DNA of 64,000 bases, from NCBI GenBank assembly GCA_024449915.1, contig JAMZAV010003122.1, positions 1-64,000 of the forward strand, written 5' to 3'. This stretch comes from Sweltsa coloradensis (Eukaryota; Arthropoda; Insecta; Plecoptera; Chloroperlidae). The notes beneath the pieces are model-generated. The model saw only the letters and a list, made by a program, of their open reading frames with translations, did no database searches and was not told the origin of the DNA. Position numbers and translations under genes: made by a program. Every line of letters begins with the position of its first letter. Position 1 is the stretch's first letter. This document shows positions 20,346-30,769 of this stretch, one piece after another.

Positions 20346-22084
20346 TCACCTTGGGGCTTCAAAGAATTCTTCAAGACTGTAGAATGGGGTTTCAACAAAG
20401 TATTGCTTTGCTCTAGTCTTGAATATTCTGATGCTGGGGATCGATGTGAGGCTATCAGGGAGCTTATTGAATAGTTTCCTTCCCATGTAGTGGATATGCT
20501 TTTCTAATTGTTTGGTGTTGTGAGAAGGATATTGAAGTGCGTGTTTAAAGCGGGTGCTGTGTGGGTGTTTGATGCTATTTTGAAAAGAATTGGGGTTATT
20601 TTTTACGTAGCATACAGCTTTATAGATATATGCATTAAACATTGTGTGTATTTGAAGGTCTTTGAATATGTCACGACAACTTTCTCTTTTCTGCATTCGC
20701 CCTATAATCCTAACTGCCCTTTTCTGAAGAGTCAGGACTCTTTGTACTAGATATTTCGAAGCACACCCCCAGGACAAAATTCCGTATGTCATGATTGAGT
20801 GGAAGTTTGCAAAATAGGCAGTTATTAGTGTTTCCCGGTTTGCTAGAGAGGAAAGTACCCGTAGGGCATATATGGAAGAGTTGAGGCGTTTACATAGGTT
20901 ATCTATATGGGGTTGCCATGTTAGGCTGTGGTCAAGCGTAAGACCTAGGAGTTTGCAGCTTGTGCATGGTGAAATAAGTTTATGATTAACTGATATCGTG
21001 TTGTTGTACAGAGTGGTTGACCCGTTTCTAAGATTAAATTTTAGTATCTGAGTTTTATTGTCGTTTAAGTATAGTTTATTTGCCTGGAACCACATAGAGA
21101 TTATATTGATTATTCTGTTTGCAAGTGCTGTTGTTATACTGCTATCTGGACTTGAGATAACAATGCTTGTATCATCAGCAAATAGTATCATGAATAGTAG
21201 ATGTATGAAATGGCTGGGTAACGATTTAATACAATAGTCAGGTAAGTCATTTATAAAGGTGAGGAACATAAGTGGTCCAAGAACGGAGCCCTGGGGTACA
21301 CCTACGTTGTTGTTGTCTTGCCAGCTAGACTGGGTTTCTCTATTGTTGTTGATGACCACATGTTGCTTACGGTTTGACAAGTAGGAAGAGAACCAGTCAC
21401 CTGCTATTCCCCTGATTCCGTAGTGGTTCATTTTTTCAATGAGCAGTCTATGGTCAACGCAATCGAAAGCTTTGCTCAGATCGAAAAATACTCCAAGTGT
21501 GTCATGGCCCCTATCAAGGGAGTTGTATATTTTATCCAATATTTCGGCTGAGGCTGTGTCCGTAGACTTACCTAGTCTAAACCCATGCTGGAAGTTGGTG
21601 AGTATGTTATGTTTGTCAAGAAAGCTAAGTAGACGTTTTGCGACTATTTTTTCAAGTAATTTAGAAAATACTGGGAGAATACTTATAGGCCTATAGTTGC
21701 TCATATGGCTATGACTGTCTTTTTTGTATATAGGTATTACCTTTGCTAGTTTCATTCCTTTTGGAAAGACACCCGTTGAAAGAGAGCTATTAAATACCTC
21801 TTCGAGTGGAAGCAACAGGTGATTTATACAGGTCTTAATTAGCTTGACCGAGAGTTCGTTAAAGTCTTGGGCAGGTTTTGGACATGTATTCTTAACAATG
21901 AATAATATTTCCTGTCTGGTAGTAGGCGTCAAGAGCATCGTGTGAGAGTTGCTACTTGTAAAGGCTTTAAGTGAAGAGATAGGGTCATGTAGGCCTATAG
22001 TTGTGTGTGATAAATTGTGATGTTGTTGCAGTTTTGAAGAGATGGCATGGGCATCGATCCCAGTTAAGGCCATTTAGGCATTTG
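20346..22084 (-). CDS. LINE reverse transcriptase, long open frame, 5'-truncated
   Basis: The frame of 575 codons is uninterrupted. Blocks in order: [109 protein letters not shown] (catalytic FADD intact), LYLNDNKTQILKF and KLLGLTLDHSLTW. The thumb and C terminus end at FFEAPR. All catalytic palm residues are present. The N-terminal endonuclease is missing: at about 22085 the sequence changes to a Mutator-like coding segment, so this is a 5'-truncated but well-preserved insertion of the CR1/Jockey superfamily. The upstream methionine is not a natural start. Confidence 0.9.
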
Positions 22085-23214
22085 TTGGAATTCTGTGTTT
22101 TTCCATGCAAACATTTTTTTAATAGCTCAGGGTTGGCAAGGTCTCCTCTGTAAGTGGGCTTGGTCACTTCAATGACAGCAGCTGGTAGAGCATTGGTATG
22201 GTGACACTCGCTACCATCTTCTTGGCTGCAGTTGTAACGGCACCAACTATCGAGTCCTTTCGGACAAAGGTTGTGTTGTGGCTTGTCGTCTGTCAATGCT
22301 TTGTGGAAGAATGTAGGCCACACCGCTTTCTTCATTGCTTCCAAGTCTCCAACATTACTTCGGATAGCCTTGCCGTAGTAGTACTGTAGAGAGTCTATGT
22401 GTTTATCTGTAAGACGACCCTTACCGGATAAGTACTTCTGATCCGCAAGCCATTTCCCCTTGTATGATGTTCTCAAGTTGCGCAGTCTTGCCCCCATTCG
22501 CTTCTGGACGTGCCCGATACACTCTAACTTCTCCAACACAACATCGTTGCCATTCGGGTCCACGGCTACTACAGCATTGAAGGCCCTACTATCACCGTCA
22601 CTGATGTATCTCTTGTAGCGAAGGTTGTTGTTGTTGTTTTGTTTCAAATTGCACGGGGCTTCATTGTCATCTTCTAACTCATTGTTGAACGCGTGATGAA
22701 TGTGTGGTATGTTTTGCAACAGATCCTTGAGATCTTTTGGTTTTAAAGGATTTATTTTACGTGGTGAGTCGTAGAGCAAATCTTCCTTGATGGTCCCCAA
22801 GTTTAACATACGCCCACGAATCTTGGGTTTAAAGTCGACTTCTATAAAGTCACTGTCTTCGTCGAAATCATATCGAAAGGCCATTGTGTACAGTTTGTTT
22901 TTTACAAACTTCATCCACTGTATTTTTAGCCATTGAACTTGCACCCCTTCATCGTTCTTCTTTCTGTTGACAAGGCAACGATTAATCTTATCAGTAGAAA
23001 AAAAGTGTTCTTGTTTCATTTCGTGCACAATGAATGGGTGTTTTCGTTTACATAAACGTACATGGTTGTTCCAGTCTTGGGGCACGTTGATAGAAGTGTT
23101 GTGTTTTCTAGCACCTTCGATAACTCTGTAGTTTGCGTCGTTTGGTAAAAAGCTATGGCCAGAGATCATGAATTTGTGTTCCATTACTTCAAGACTAAGG
23201 TTAGGATCCTGCAA
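22085..23214 (-). CDS. chimeric ORF: DUF7869-like segment followed by Mutator-like transposase domain
   Basis: The minus-strand frame opens with SLEVMEHKFMISGHSFLPND, then VPQDWNNHVRLCKRKHPFIV and a C-terminal block KDLLQNIPHIHHAFNNEL. These match the C-terminal half of a multicopy invertebrate family I know as DUF7869. After NLKQNNNNN the same frame reads YKRYISDGDSRAF, LECIGHVQKRMGARL, LEAMKKAVWPTFFHKAL, PKGLDSWCRYNC and LLKKCLHGKTQNSN, which are the conserved blocks of the animal Mutator-like transposase domain. The frame runs on into the LINE at about 22084, so its last 33 codons are not its own. Both parts are incomplete. The Mutator part would belong to a DDE transposase. Confidence 0.7.
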
Positions 23215-24480
23215 TACTGAGTTGAAACAACATTGAAATTACGATTTTGTCCGGAACAGCAATCGCTATATGCGATTACATGAGTGTGTATGTACATGTT
23301 TACATGGGTCCTGAAACCTTGACATGCTCCAAGTTTTCAATCTTGAAAACTTGGGAAAGTAATTTAACTTGATTATCTAAAATAACAAGACCCTACCAAT
23401 GTTGGCTTTATTATGCATTTTTAAATAAATGGATAGTGATTTGCTTCTGCCAAAATGTAAAAAGCAATAGGGATCTCCATAGACCACAAGCGGTCATCTA
23501 TCGACGCTAATTGTTTTTCCAGAAATGTTACAAGTATTTTATACACTGCTATTTAAAAATGCAGTCCTGTTCCCGGCGACAGGTGAAAATTTATATTCTG
23601 AATACTGATTAGTGATTGTGATACATTGTACGGATCTAACGGCTAATAAACACTCTACTCTCTAAAATTATTATTGTATTTATTAGTGAATGATAGCAAT
23701 ATTCGTAAAAGTTGGCCCCGACTGGCCGACTGGGGATCGGGTAGTAGTAGTAAGTAAATGTTTATCAACTGCATAACCCATGTTTCATGATTGTCGCCCT
23801 TAGTGATCAATGACGCTCAGTGACCTCTACCTGTTAAATTCTATTTTTTTCCAGCCTTTGTTGTCTTCAGTGTTTAGCAGTAACATACCTGAATTTTTAG
23901 TTCACACGGTTTCACCTCGATCCTGGGCTTAAGCGTGCGCTGTAGGCCAATCACTTGGACTAGCTTGCTGCCTTTTTCCCTCTCACTATCTTCCTAACAG
24001 ACCCATTTTGTACAATCCCACTTTAAGTGGGCTTGTGAGCTTGACAAGGCCCTGCAGCCGACGTAATATTTAAGTAATTAAACAAAGTTTGATGGTCCTT
24101 ACCTATTGACCTTTGACTACCAATCTAAATGAATACCATACAAACAGTGTGATAACGATATAAAAAAACTGTTCAATTTAGAGTATTTACAAGAACATAC
24201 GTGTATAATAAAGAATGTACTCCAAGAAATCGACAGTTATCTTGCAATTTAACCAAGTTGAGGAAATCAACCCCAAACGAGGCCAAAAGAGATCAAATGG
24301 GCAATGTCAACTCATTTTCTGATATTTTGATCATTTTTCTTTCTTAAAATGTTTATTGAAGGTTTCAAACATTTTCTGCTACTTAATTAAAATATAACAA
24401 CTTTGACCTTTGACCTAGGTAGCACTCCTTTGGCTGGAGAGGGTTGGAGGCGGGAATTTTAGTTTCTGCTTCTGGATGCT
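23215..24480. other. no gene recognised
   Basis: Mixed AT-rich sequence with short open frames only. No conserved protein block, RNA gene or repeat partner was seen. It may contain the missing N-terminal part of the DUF7869-like ORF beyond recognition. Confidence 0.4.
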
Positions 24481-25184
24481 TTAATTTAACGGCACACAGA
24501 TGCTTACAGAACCTCCCGGATCTGTCATGTGGGCTATCGCAATGAACAATGCCAATGTGGACAGTGTACAGAACAGAAGCATCTTTTGAAGAATGTACAT
24601 GGAAGTAGAAGCGTTAATGCTTTGCAATGCTGGAGAACAAAAGGGGGAAGGTGGGGCATAGCGGGCTATCTAAGTGGAAATCGAATACAGTGGGTAAACT
24701 ATGAGACCTAGAGAAGATAATTTTTCTGAGATTATAGTTAGATTTTTCATCTACTTAAAAATAAAATAAAATCGTTTCATGTAAATATTTCTGTACCACA
24801 TGATTTTTTTCCTTAAACATTGGGGGCAAAGTGGGCTAATTTTAATTTTTTATTTACTGGTTTAGCATATTAAACATGCAATATATTATGTTTTCACAAT
24901 AAAAACAGTTCAATTTACCTAGTTGCATGTTTTCTTTAGACATTTGCAACATTTTTTTTGACATTTACACGTTTATTCCTAGGGCCTATAGGCTACCCTC
25001 CCTTGGCCTATGTCCACACAATTATTTAGGTCATCATATTTACAATAATCTTTGACAAGAGCATATTGAAATCATGCCTTGTTTCCAGAAGAAGCATTAA
25101 TATTTTTATCTCTTGCTTGCCTTTGCAGTGTTGTTCTAGGAACATTACATGCTTGCTACAGAAATAAAGCTTTTAATATAAGTT
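24481..25184. other. no gene recognised
   Basis: A plus-strand frame at 24529-24711 has several Cys residues (QCQCGQCTEQKHL) but no spacing I can assign to a known zinc domain. The rest is AT-rich. Confidence 0.4.
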
Positions 25185-25530
25185 TTTTGATTTTTTGTGC
25201 GATATTTTCGTGCCATTTGGGCCAATTCTGACCAAACGGGTGGGGCTACAACGATTATATTATACATGGACATTAAGGTTATGGTGATGTAGTACCTTTT
25301 GAAAGAAAAAGTTGAAAAAAGTTAGCCAGAATCCATAGAAATAAAGCTTTTAATATAAGTTTTTACGATAAATAATACCAATTGACAAGAAACAATAGAA
25401 ACTTGACAACAATCACCTACAATGCGTAGGCAACAAAACAAAGCACTTGCAGAAGTAAAGATATCCCACGCAAACTAAAAACTTTAAAAAGCTCATCCAT
25501 CAACGCGGCGGGACTTTAGCGTTTTCCTAG
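25185..25530 (+). repeat. dispersed repeat family D, copy 2
   Basis: Matches 4415-4745 in the same orientation, from GTGCGATATTTTCGTGCC to GGCGGGACTTTAGCGTTTTC. It has a small insertion (ATTATACATGGACATTAAGG region) relative to copy 1. Confidence 0.8.
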
Positions 25531-25729
25531 TACAAGATAATGGTACAGATGAAAGTATGAGACATAATGATATGGAGGCATATAACTAAAAAATAGTAAC
25601 CATATGTGACAATGTTAGTCGACTTTGAAACAGGACTTTAAAACAGGTGATATATCATTATTGCTAAATTTAGCTAGAATAATAATTGTTTATTATTTAT
25701 TATTTAATTAATTGTTCATTATTTATAAT
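25531..25729. other. AT-rich spacer
   Basis: Repeated TTATTATTTATTATTTAATT-type runs at about 25688-25740 are likely the simple-repeat 3' tail of the minus-strand LINE relic that follows. Confidence 0.4.
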
Positions 25730-26278
25730 TGTTTATTATTTACATGGAGAGGTAGTCACTAACCGAGTAGAAGCTGTTTGCTTTGCTGTGATATATATTT
25801 TTAACTTGTGTTTGAATGAGGGTATAGGGTGGTGGAGGTTTTTATGTTTTCTGGGAGCTTGTTGTAGATGTAGAGGGTGGAGGCTAGGTACTCTGGGCCT
25901 AGTGCAAAAAGGCGCAGGTGGTGGGGCGGCCTATGTATGTGAAGGATGGCTCTTGTGTTGTGGCAGTGCACAGACGCATTGAGAGGGAAGAGGTTACTAT
26001 TTGTGCGAACAAAGAGTGCAGCAGACTGGATGAGTGTGCATGCTAGAGCTAGAATTCCTCCCTCCTACAGGAGTGTTTTCTGGAGACACCCGCAATAATG
26101 CGTATCGCTCTCTTTTGGAGGATGAATATTCTATTAGCTTGGGGGGAGGCTCCCCAAAATAGCAGGCCATAGGATAAGTGAGAGTGGATGTGGGCAAAGT
26201 AGACAAAGTAGATGCTCGATGTAAGACCAACGCCGGATTCCGCTGGCGTGTTTCGCGAACTTCCAGCGCCGCCCTCAA
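25730..26278 (-). pseudogene. LINE reverse transcriptase C-terminal relic
   Basis: The minus strand reads YFAHIHSHLSYGLLFWG, then RIFILQKRAIRIIAGVSRKH, the block following the palm in CR1/Jockey-type enzymes. In changed frames it continues with RTNSNLFPLNASVHCHNTR and LGPEYLASTLYIYNKLPE, the standard last blocks of such proteins. Several frameshifts are needed. The catalytic domain is absent. Confidence 0.7.
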
Positions 26279-26328
26279 AGGGAGACGCTCGTATACATCT
26301 GCAGGTTAATGCATAATTTAATGGACGA

Positions 26329-26527
26329 GAGGAATGATTTTAAACTAAAACCTAATTTAAAAGAAATTTTATCTGATGAATCTGAGAACATAACCAATGT
26401 TTTTAAATACCTGAAATCAACACAGCTGTACAATAAGAGTTAAAAAAAACATGTCATTATATAAGAGAATACGGGCACTGATAACCTTAGTGTTGTGTGC
26501 CCTTAAACCCTAATTACTAACTAACTA
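26329..26527 (+). mobile_element. LINE 3' end, copy 2 (5'-truncated)
   Basis: About 200 bp match 7608-7811: GGAATGATTTTAAACTAAAA, GAAATTTTATCTGATGAATC, CCTGAAATCAACACAGCTGT, then the 3' UTR and CTAACTAACTAATG tail. Only the last 35 codons plus UTR were inserted. Divergence from copy 1 is low. Confidence 0.85.
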
Positions 26528-26569
26528 ATGCATAATTGTTGTAATATTATATTACTATTTCATAAAAAG

Positions 26570-26680
26570 GAGTTCATTGTTGTCTGCATCTATGTAATTA
26601 GATTTATTTAGTTGTCCTCCTTTGTAAATCAGTTTTTTAACTGAATAGGATAGACGTTAAATAAATAATAAATTAATTAG
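26570..26680 (+). repeat. dispersed repeat family C, copy 1
   Basis: GTCTGCATCTATGTAATTAG, then TTAGTTGTCCTCCTTTGTAA and AATAGGATAGACGTTAAATA with an AAATAAATAA-type end. The inverse complement occurs at 54985-55080. The simple AAAT tail suggests the 3' end of a retrotransposon. Confidence 0.7.
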
Positions 26681-26694
26681 GTTAGCAACTAAAA

Positions 26695-27191
26695 TTTTCC
26701 TAGCTGAGTTGACAGTGAAGGAATGAATGGCGGGTACTTAAATGAAATATAGAACATCCAATATTAGATCTTGGTGCATCAGATTTTATCATTTCAGCAG
26801 GCTCTGTACGTTACTACTTATGCTACGATACCTATGCTGGAACCAACACTTTCCACTCACATGATTCCCACAAACAAACTAATACACGACGTTTAGGTGC
26901 ACTATTTGCAGCTATTGGTGTAGAATGGGAGTCTTCATGTGACCATCATCACTTCCAAGGTCCAAATCAGAGTGTATGGAGTTCTCTGAAACCAGAAGAG
27001 TAGTCTGGTTATGCAACTTCAGTTTTCCTAGCTGAGTTCACAGTGAAAGAATGAATGGCGCGTACTTAAATGCAATAGAGAACATCCAACATTAGATCTT
27101 GGTGCGTCTTATTTATCATATCAGCAGGTTCTGTACGTTACTACTTATGCTACGATACCTTTGCTGGAACCAACACTTTCCACTTACATGA
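26695..27191 (+). repeat. two direct copies of a 170-bp unit
   Basis: TTTTCCTAGCTGAGTT starts copies at 26695-26864 and 27022-27191. They share CATCCAATATTAGATCTTGG-like and ACTACTTATGCTACGATACC blocks with about 10 percent difference. The segment between is unique and partly coding-like. Confidence 0.75.
26746..27003 (+). CDS. hypothetical 84-codon frame, unrecognised
   Basis: A frame without ATG runs from after a TGA at 26743 to TAG at 27001. It reads DLGASDFIISAGSVRYYLCY, then TNTFHSHDS, TRRLGALFAAIGVEWESS and DHHHFQGPNQSVWSSL. The amino-acid pattern looks like a real protein piece, possibly an exon or a transposon fragment. The second copy of the flanking repeat does not keep the frame. 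I know no family with these blocks. Confidence 0.3.
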   Translation, partial: NIEHPILDLGASDFIISAGSVRYYLCYDTYAGTNTFHSHDSHKQTNTRRLGALFAAIGVEWESSCDHHHFQGPNQSVWSSLKPEE

Positions 27192-27429
27192 TTCTCCACT
27201 TGACTCTTATGGCTCGAATGTCTGTTTTTTTTTCTTCTTTTTTTCCTGTTACTGCTTCGGTACAGGTCGCACCGTTTCTCTGATCGACCTGAAATTTTGC
27301 ACACACAATGCACCGTGTTACTGTAGGTCCATAATAAGAGTTAAATCCCTGAAAATGTGAAATTTGCTACAATGTAGTGTTGTCACGATGAGCCTCACTA
27401 CATATCTTGAAATATTACTCACGACCATT
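27192..27429. other. no gene recognised
   Basis: A T-rich tract at 27225-27246 is followed by GGTCGCACCGTTTCTCTGAT and GAAATTTTGCACACACAATG. The layout (T/G tract then a degenerate block) is like 34-130 and 4258-4330, but the sequences differ. Confidence 0.4.
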
Positions 27430-27439
27430 TAATTACACA

Positions 27440-28010
27440 CTCAAAAGCACATTCGCCACTGTCATCAACACAATTTGAAAAATGTCAATGCACTTTGCGT
27501 GTAGCTTCGATATGACCTCGCCGCCCCGCACCTTTTGACTACTACCTGCTACGAACACAGCAGAGAGCCTCACCTCGCAGTCGCAGTCGGTCAGTTGTTC
27601 TTGTCCCAGGCGGACGTGTTTAATCGGCGCTCCTCGCTCTGGTCTCATTGGGCCTCAACAGCACATGGAGTTAGCTTCTGCTGCTGCTGTATGTGTTGTT
27701 TGTTCAAGTCTTTGCTGTGTCCTCGTTCTCATCATCATTCTGTTTAAAGTTTGTTCACTTCCAGAAGTTATCTGTTCTGTCCAGACTGGAAGGTTTAGTT
27801 CTCTCTTTATTCTGTTCTGCTTGTCAAGGAAGCGCTCGTCATCTCAGCGTTGTGCCCCGTCTGTTCCGTTCGTGCAGCCTGAGGAATTAATGTTCAAAAG
27901 TGCTAGGTTTTGTTCAATGTGAGATAAGACGTGTTTTGACTCCGCTCTTCAGTATGTTCTTGTCTTGCCTCCACAGTTCTTAGAGATTGCTTCTGTTAAT
28001 GTTAAATGTG
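27440..28010. repeat. dispersed repeat family B, copy 2
   Basis: Matches 9262-9990 in the same orientation, including GATATGACCTCGCCGCCCCG, CTTGTCCCAGGCGGACGTGT and TGCTGTGTCCTCGTTCTCAT. A CAGTCG doublet (GCAGTCGCAGTCGGTCAG) is expanded relative to copy 1. Confidence 0.8.
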
Positions 28011-28423
28011 TTGTTTGTTGTTGTGTTAACTGAAATCTCCTTGCATTTTTGTGTTGGGTTTGTTTTCTTCATGAGGTTTTCTGTTCCGTCCAGACTGGAT
28101 TGTTTTGTTCGCTCTTCTGCTCTCTTCTTCTGGGAATCGTTCGTTATTTCAAGATTATGCACAGTTTGCTCGGTCAGAAGGGTTGTAGGTTTGGTTAAGG
28201 TGGGAGTGGTAGTGGATGAAACCAATGTCGAGAATTTCGGTTTTAAGGCGTGTTGTCTCTTGTAGTGGTTTAGAGTGGGGCGATGTGTAACAGTCCGTTC
28301 ATGCATTTTGTTTTTTGTTTCCTTGTATTCAGATCGAGCCTAACTTCATAGTGCAGGCAAACACAAACATACCAACAGGAGCTTGCAGCTATGGAATCGT
28401 ACTTCAGAGCTTAAAATGTACCC
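28011..28423. other. flank of repeat B, no gene recognised
   Basis: A minus-strand frame (28306-27980) is open for 108 codons, rich in Thr, Lys and Asn, and has no recognisable domain. It may be part of the repeat B element. Confidence 0.35.
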
Positions 28424-28496
28424 GTCCTGATGGTCTAGTGGTTAAGACGCCTGTCTGGAATGCGGGAGATCCGTGGTTTGATTCCCGGTTAGGGCG
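28424..28496 (+). tRNA. tRNA-like gene, probably a pseudogene or SINE founder
   Basis: The 73-nt sequence folds as a cloverleaf. The 7-bp acceptor stem GTCCTGA/TTAGGGC has two G-U pairs; the D stem is GTCT/AGAC; the anticodon stem is CCTGT/GCGGG with loop CTGGAAT (anticodon GGA). The T arm has one bulged T. Internal promoter boxes are present: box A TGGTCTAGTGG (28431-28441) and box B GGTTTGATTCC (28475-28485, one change from consensus). GGA would be Ser, but the long variable arm of tRNA-Ser is missing and the body resembles tRNA-Glu. I therefore think it is a tRNA-derived pseudogene. Confidence 0.6.
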
Positions 28497-28499
28497 GAA

Positions 28500-28506
28500 T
28501 TTTTTT
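28500..28506 (+). terminator. RNA polymerase III terminator candidate
   Basis: Seven T in a row directly follow the tRNA-like sequence, the standard pol III stop signal. Confidence 0.55.
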
Positions 28507-29233
28507 AATTTCTGAACTGTAGTGAATACGGTAAAAATATTAGCCATCCAAATCACATACCTTTTTTTTAATTTGTCACAAAAATGCTTAAAAAAGTCGC
28601 AATATGGGAGTATTTATGGACGAAAAAATGCCGAAAAATATGTTTGGCCTTCTCAAAAGACTATTTATGATGTTCTTCCTCCAAAACTACTGTTCTATAG
28701 TTGTTTTGGAAAAACTTATTTTCATGCCCGCACAGCCTTAATGAAATTCACCAAAATCCTCATATTCTCTATATTTTTTCAGGAGCCATGAACTAAAACA
28801 AAACCATGCAAATCACTTATGTAACATAAGAAAGAGGTAAATTTTAGAAAAGAACTAGGGCGCTTCGCGAACGCTTTTTCCAGTCGCGTTGATGGATGGA
28901 TTTTATTGATTTATTAAACATTCTTCTTCTATAATTCTATTGTAGTTGCGTTTTTAATTATTTCACAACAAAATGGGGGGTTATTGCCCCTTTTGCATGT
29001 TATCATAAAAATATAAGCTGCATCGTCAAAATATCATTCCGAACATTCACTATTTTATTACAACACCGATTTATTAACAGATTGGAATAAAATAAAATTT
29101 TCACTACATTTTTTACAATTAACTTGATAATGTCGCATATCCATATCCATGTAAAAAATTGAATAACATGTTTTTATTACATTCATTAATTATTATAGCC
29201 TGTTTAGAAAAATAGTAATTACAGTGTACAGTG
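28507..29233. other. no gene recognised
   Basis: AT-rich. A plus-strand frame (28522-28791) is open for 89 codons, but its content (Lys, Phe, Ile) fits AT bias. The phrase GGGCGCTTCGCGAACGCTTT near 28859 resembles GGGCGCTCCGAAAACGCTCT near 44261. Confidence 0.4.
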
Positions 29234-29264
29234 TACTAATAAGTGGATTCTCCACTTATTAGTA
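29234..29264. other. perfect 14-bp hairpin, 3-nt loop
   Basis: TACTAATAAGTGGA pairs exactly with TCCACTTATTAGTA around the loop TTC. It lies 15 bp before a second perfect hairpin. Confidence 0.85.
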
Positions 29265-29279
29265 GGTAGTATGGTTAGT

Positions 29280-29308
29280 ATTGGTGGGCACAGCCTGTGC
29301 CCACCAAT
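29280..29308. other. perfect 14-bp hairpin, 1-nt centre
   Basis: ATTGGTGGGCACAG pairs exactly with CTGTGCCCACCAAT around a single C. The stem is much more GC-rich than its surroundings. Confidence 0.85.
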
Positions 29309-29770
29309 CCATAATTGCTAACACGACGTGTGTAAAAGTTTCGGTCACTCCTCGTTCTTTTGCAGCCAATGATAGCATGCGATCTCGAAGGGCTCGTGTT
29401 GACCAAGGGACTTTTTACACATCAGCAGTGTTGTCCAAGACAACAATTTTCGTCTCTAGGTATTTTGCTAGAGTTGATATAGAGTTGGCATATGCTGTAC
29501 GTGCTCTGCGGTCCCCAAGCCGAGCTTGTTTAAAGTAATGTGAATAAGGCAACGTGAGAATCAAAGTCATTCGTAATAATTATTGTAAGAATTAGGAATG
29601 GATTTGGATGGAATGGAATGGAATTTAAGCAATTTTTGCTGTAATTATCTTCAAATGTTAGATAAAAGGTATTTCATAGTTTTTACTTGTAGGGCATGCG
29701 TAATAAACATTAGTACTTCCTATTGATATGGAACAAAAATTTCATGAAACTAGATCATTGGTTCAGTATT
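29309..29770. other. no gene recognised
   Basis: A plus-strand frame (29281-29538) is open for 85 codons starting inside the hairpin. It reads SFAANDSMRSRRARVDQG and FVSRYFARVDIELAYAV. It may be a coding relic, but I do not recognise it. The rest holds ATGGAATGGAATGGAATT near 29608, a short GGAAT run. Confidence 0.4.
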
Positions 29771-29852
29771 CTGTGCTGGGGGGAAGAAGGGGTCAAGTCA
29801 TTTTTCCTAGTTTTGAGAAAAATGAACTTGAAAGTTTCCATGGCAACAATAG
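29771..29852 (+). repeat. dispersed repeat family E, copy 1
   Basis: An 82-bp unit from CTGTGCTGGGGGGAAGAAGG to GTTTCCATGGCAACAATA matches 53571-53652 with one indel and one substitution. It abuts repeat A copy 2. Confidence 0.85.
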
Positions 29853-29854
29853 AT

Positions 29855-30190
29855 CAAATTCCAACTCGCAACCTTCTCGTGGTTTGTCCCGTGATTAGGG
29901 GAGTTTTTCTTCCTGAAACTAATGGCGAGCTCTGGATCGTCGTCGGGGAACTTTCCCCTTCCCTTTGACTACCTCCCCGACGGCGACGACAATGACAACA
30001 TGGACGGATTATGACGCAGACGGAGACGACCTCGACGTGGGGAAACCCCTGCCCTCCCAATACGCTTGTGGCTGGTTCTGACCAGCACAGGCCTGTCCAC
30101 CCCTTGTCCCCCCGCGTCATCCCTTACGTCCCTCCCTTCGTCTCGATTAGCCAAGTTGCATAAATATGAGACGTAAAGCAATATCCAAAA
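29855..30190 (-). repeat. dispersed repeat family A, copy 2
   Basis: Matches 5470-5808 over its whole length in the same orientation, from CCAACTCGCAACCTTCTCGT to AAGCAATATCC. Differences are mostly transitions, many at CpG. Confidence 0.8.
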
Positions 30191-30769
30191 AAACAAAAAA
30201 AACAATAGATCTGCTAACAGGTTAAACAAGTAGTAAATTCTCAAATAAATAAATCCGTATTTAGAGTCTACCCACTTAGTCACACAACTTTATCTGTTAC
30301 ACTGGCATTGCTAATCGATAATTGTATTGTTAATTGGAAATAATATTTTTAACTCTCAGCATAATAATATACCAGATTAAAAGCAAACATTTATTAAACT
30401 TTGTTTGCATAAAAATGTGACTTGTCTCCTTTTGCCCAATAAAATCTGACTTATTTATCTCTTTTAGTACTGGGAAATGGCAAGAAGATTATTGAGTAGG
30501 GTCTTTAGTTTCACAAATTAATCAATTCTTTTTGGCATAATGAAATAATGATTTATCATTGATTTAATTATTCATTATTTAATAAATTACCATTACCAGT
30601 ATTACATTTATTTTTAAATTACGTCTAGTGTTTTCCGGCACAGTTTTATTGTTCCATGAATGCACTATAGGATAGGCCTATTCGTCATCTGAATCATTCA
30701 GGTCAGGACCAGTGGCTCGGAGCTGGTTCACTTTCAGGTTCCTGTAGAACTCGTGAAACGTAGGGTGTA
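30191..30769. other. no gene recognised
   Basis: AT-rich, with ATTTAATTATTCATTATTTA-type sequence near 30560. TTAGAGTCTACCCACTTAGT (30260) resembles 6798. A CATCTGAATCATTCAGGTCA stretch near 30687 precedes the DUF7869-like end. Confidence 0.4.

Noticed and set aside
21985..22084. C-terminal 33 codons of the Mutator-like ORF as part of that protein
   Set aside because: They are encoded by the 5' end of the inserted LINE in another frame.
28424..28496. Functional tRNA-Ser(GGA)
   Set aside because: It has no long variable arm and a bulge in the T stem; listed as a tRNA-like gene instead.
29280..29308. Helitron 3' hairpin
   Set aside because: No CTRR end follows at the usual distance and no Rep/helicase coding is nearby.
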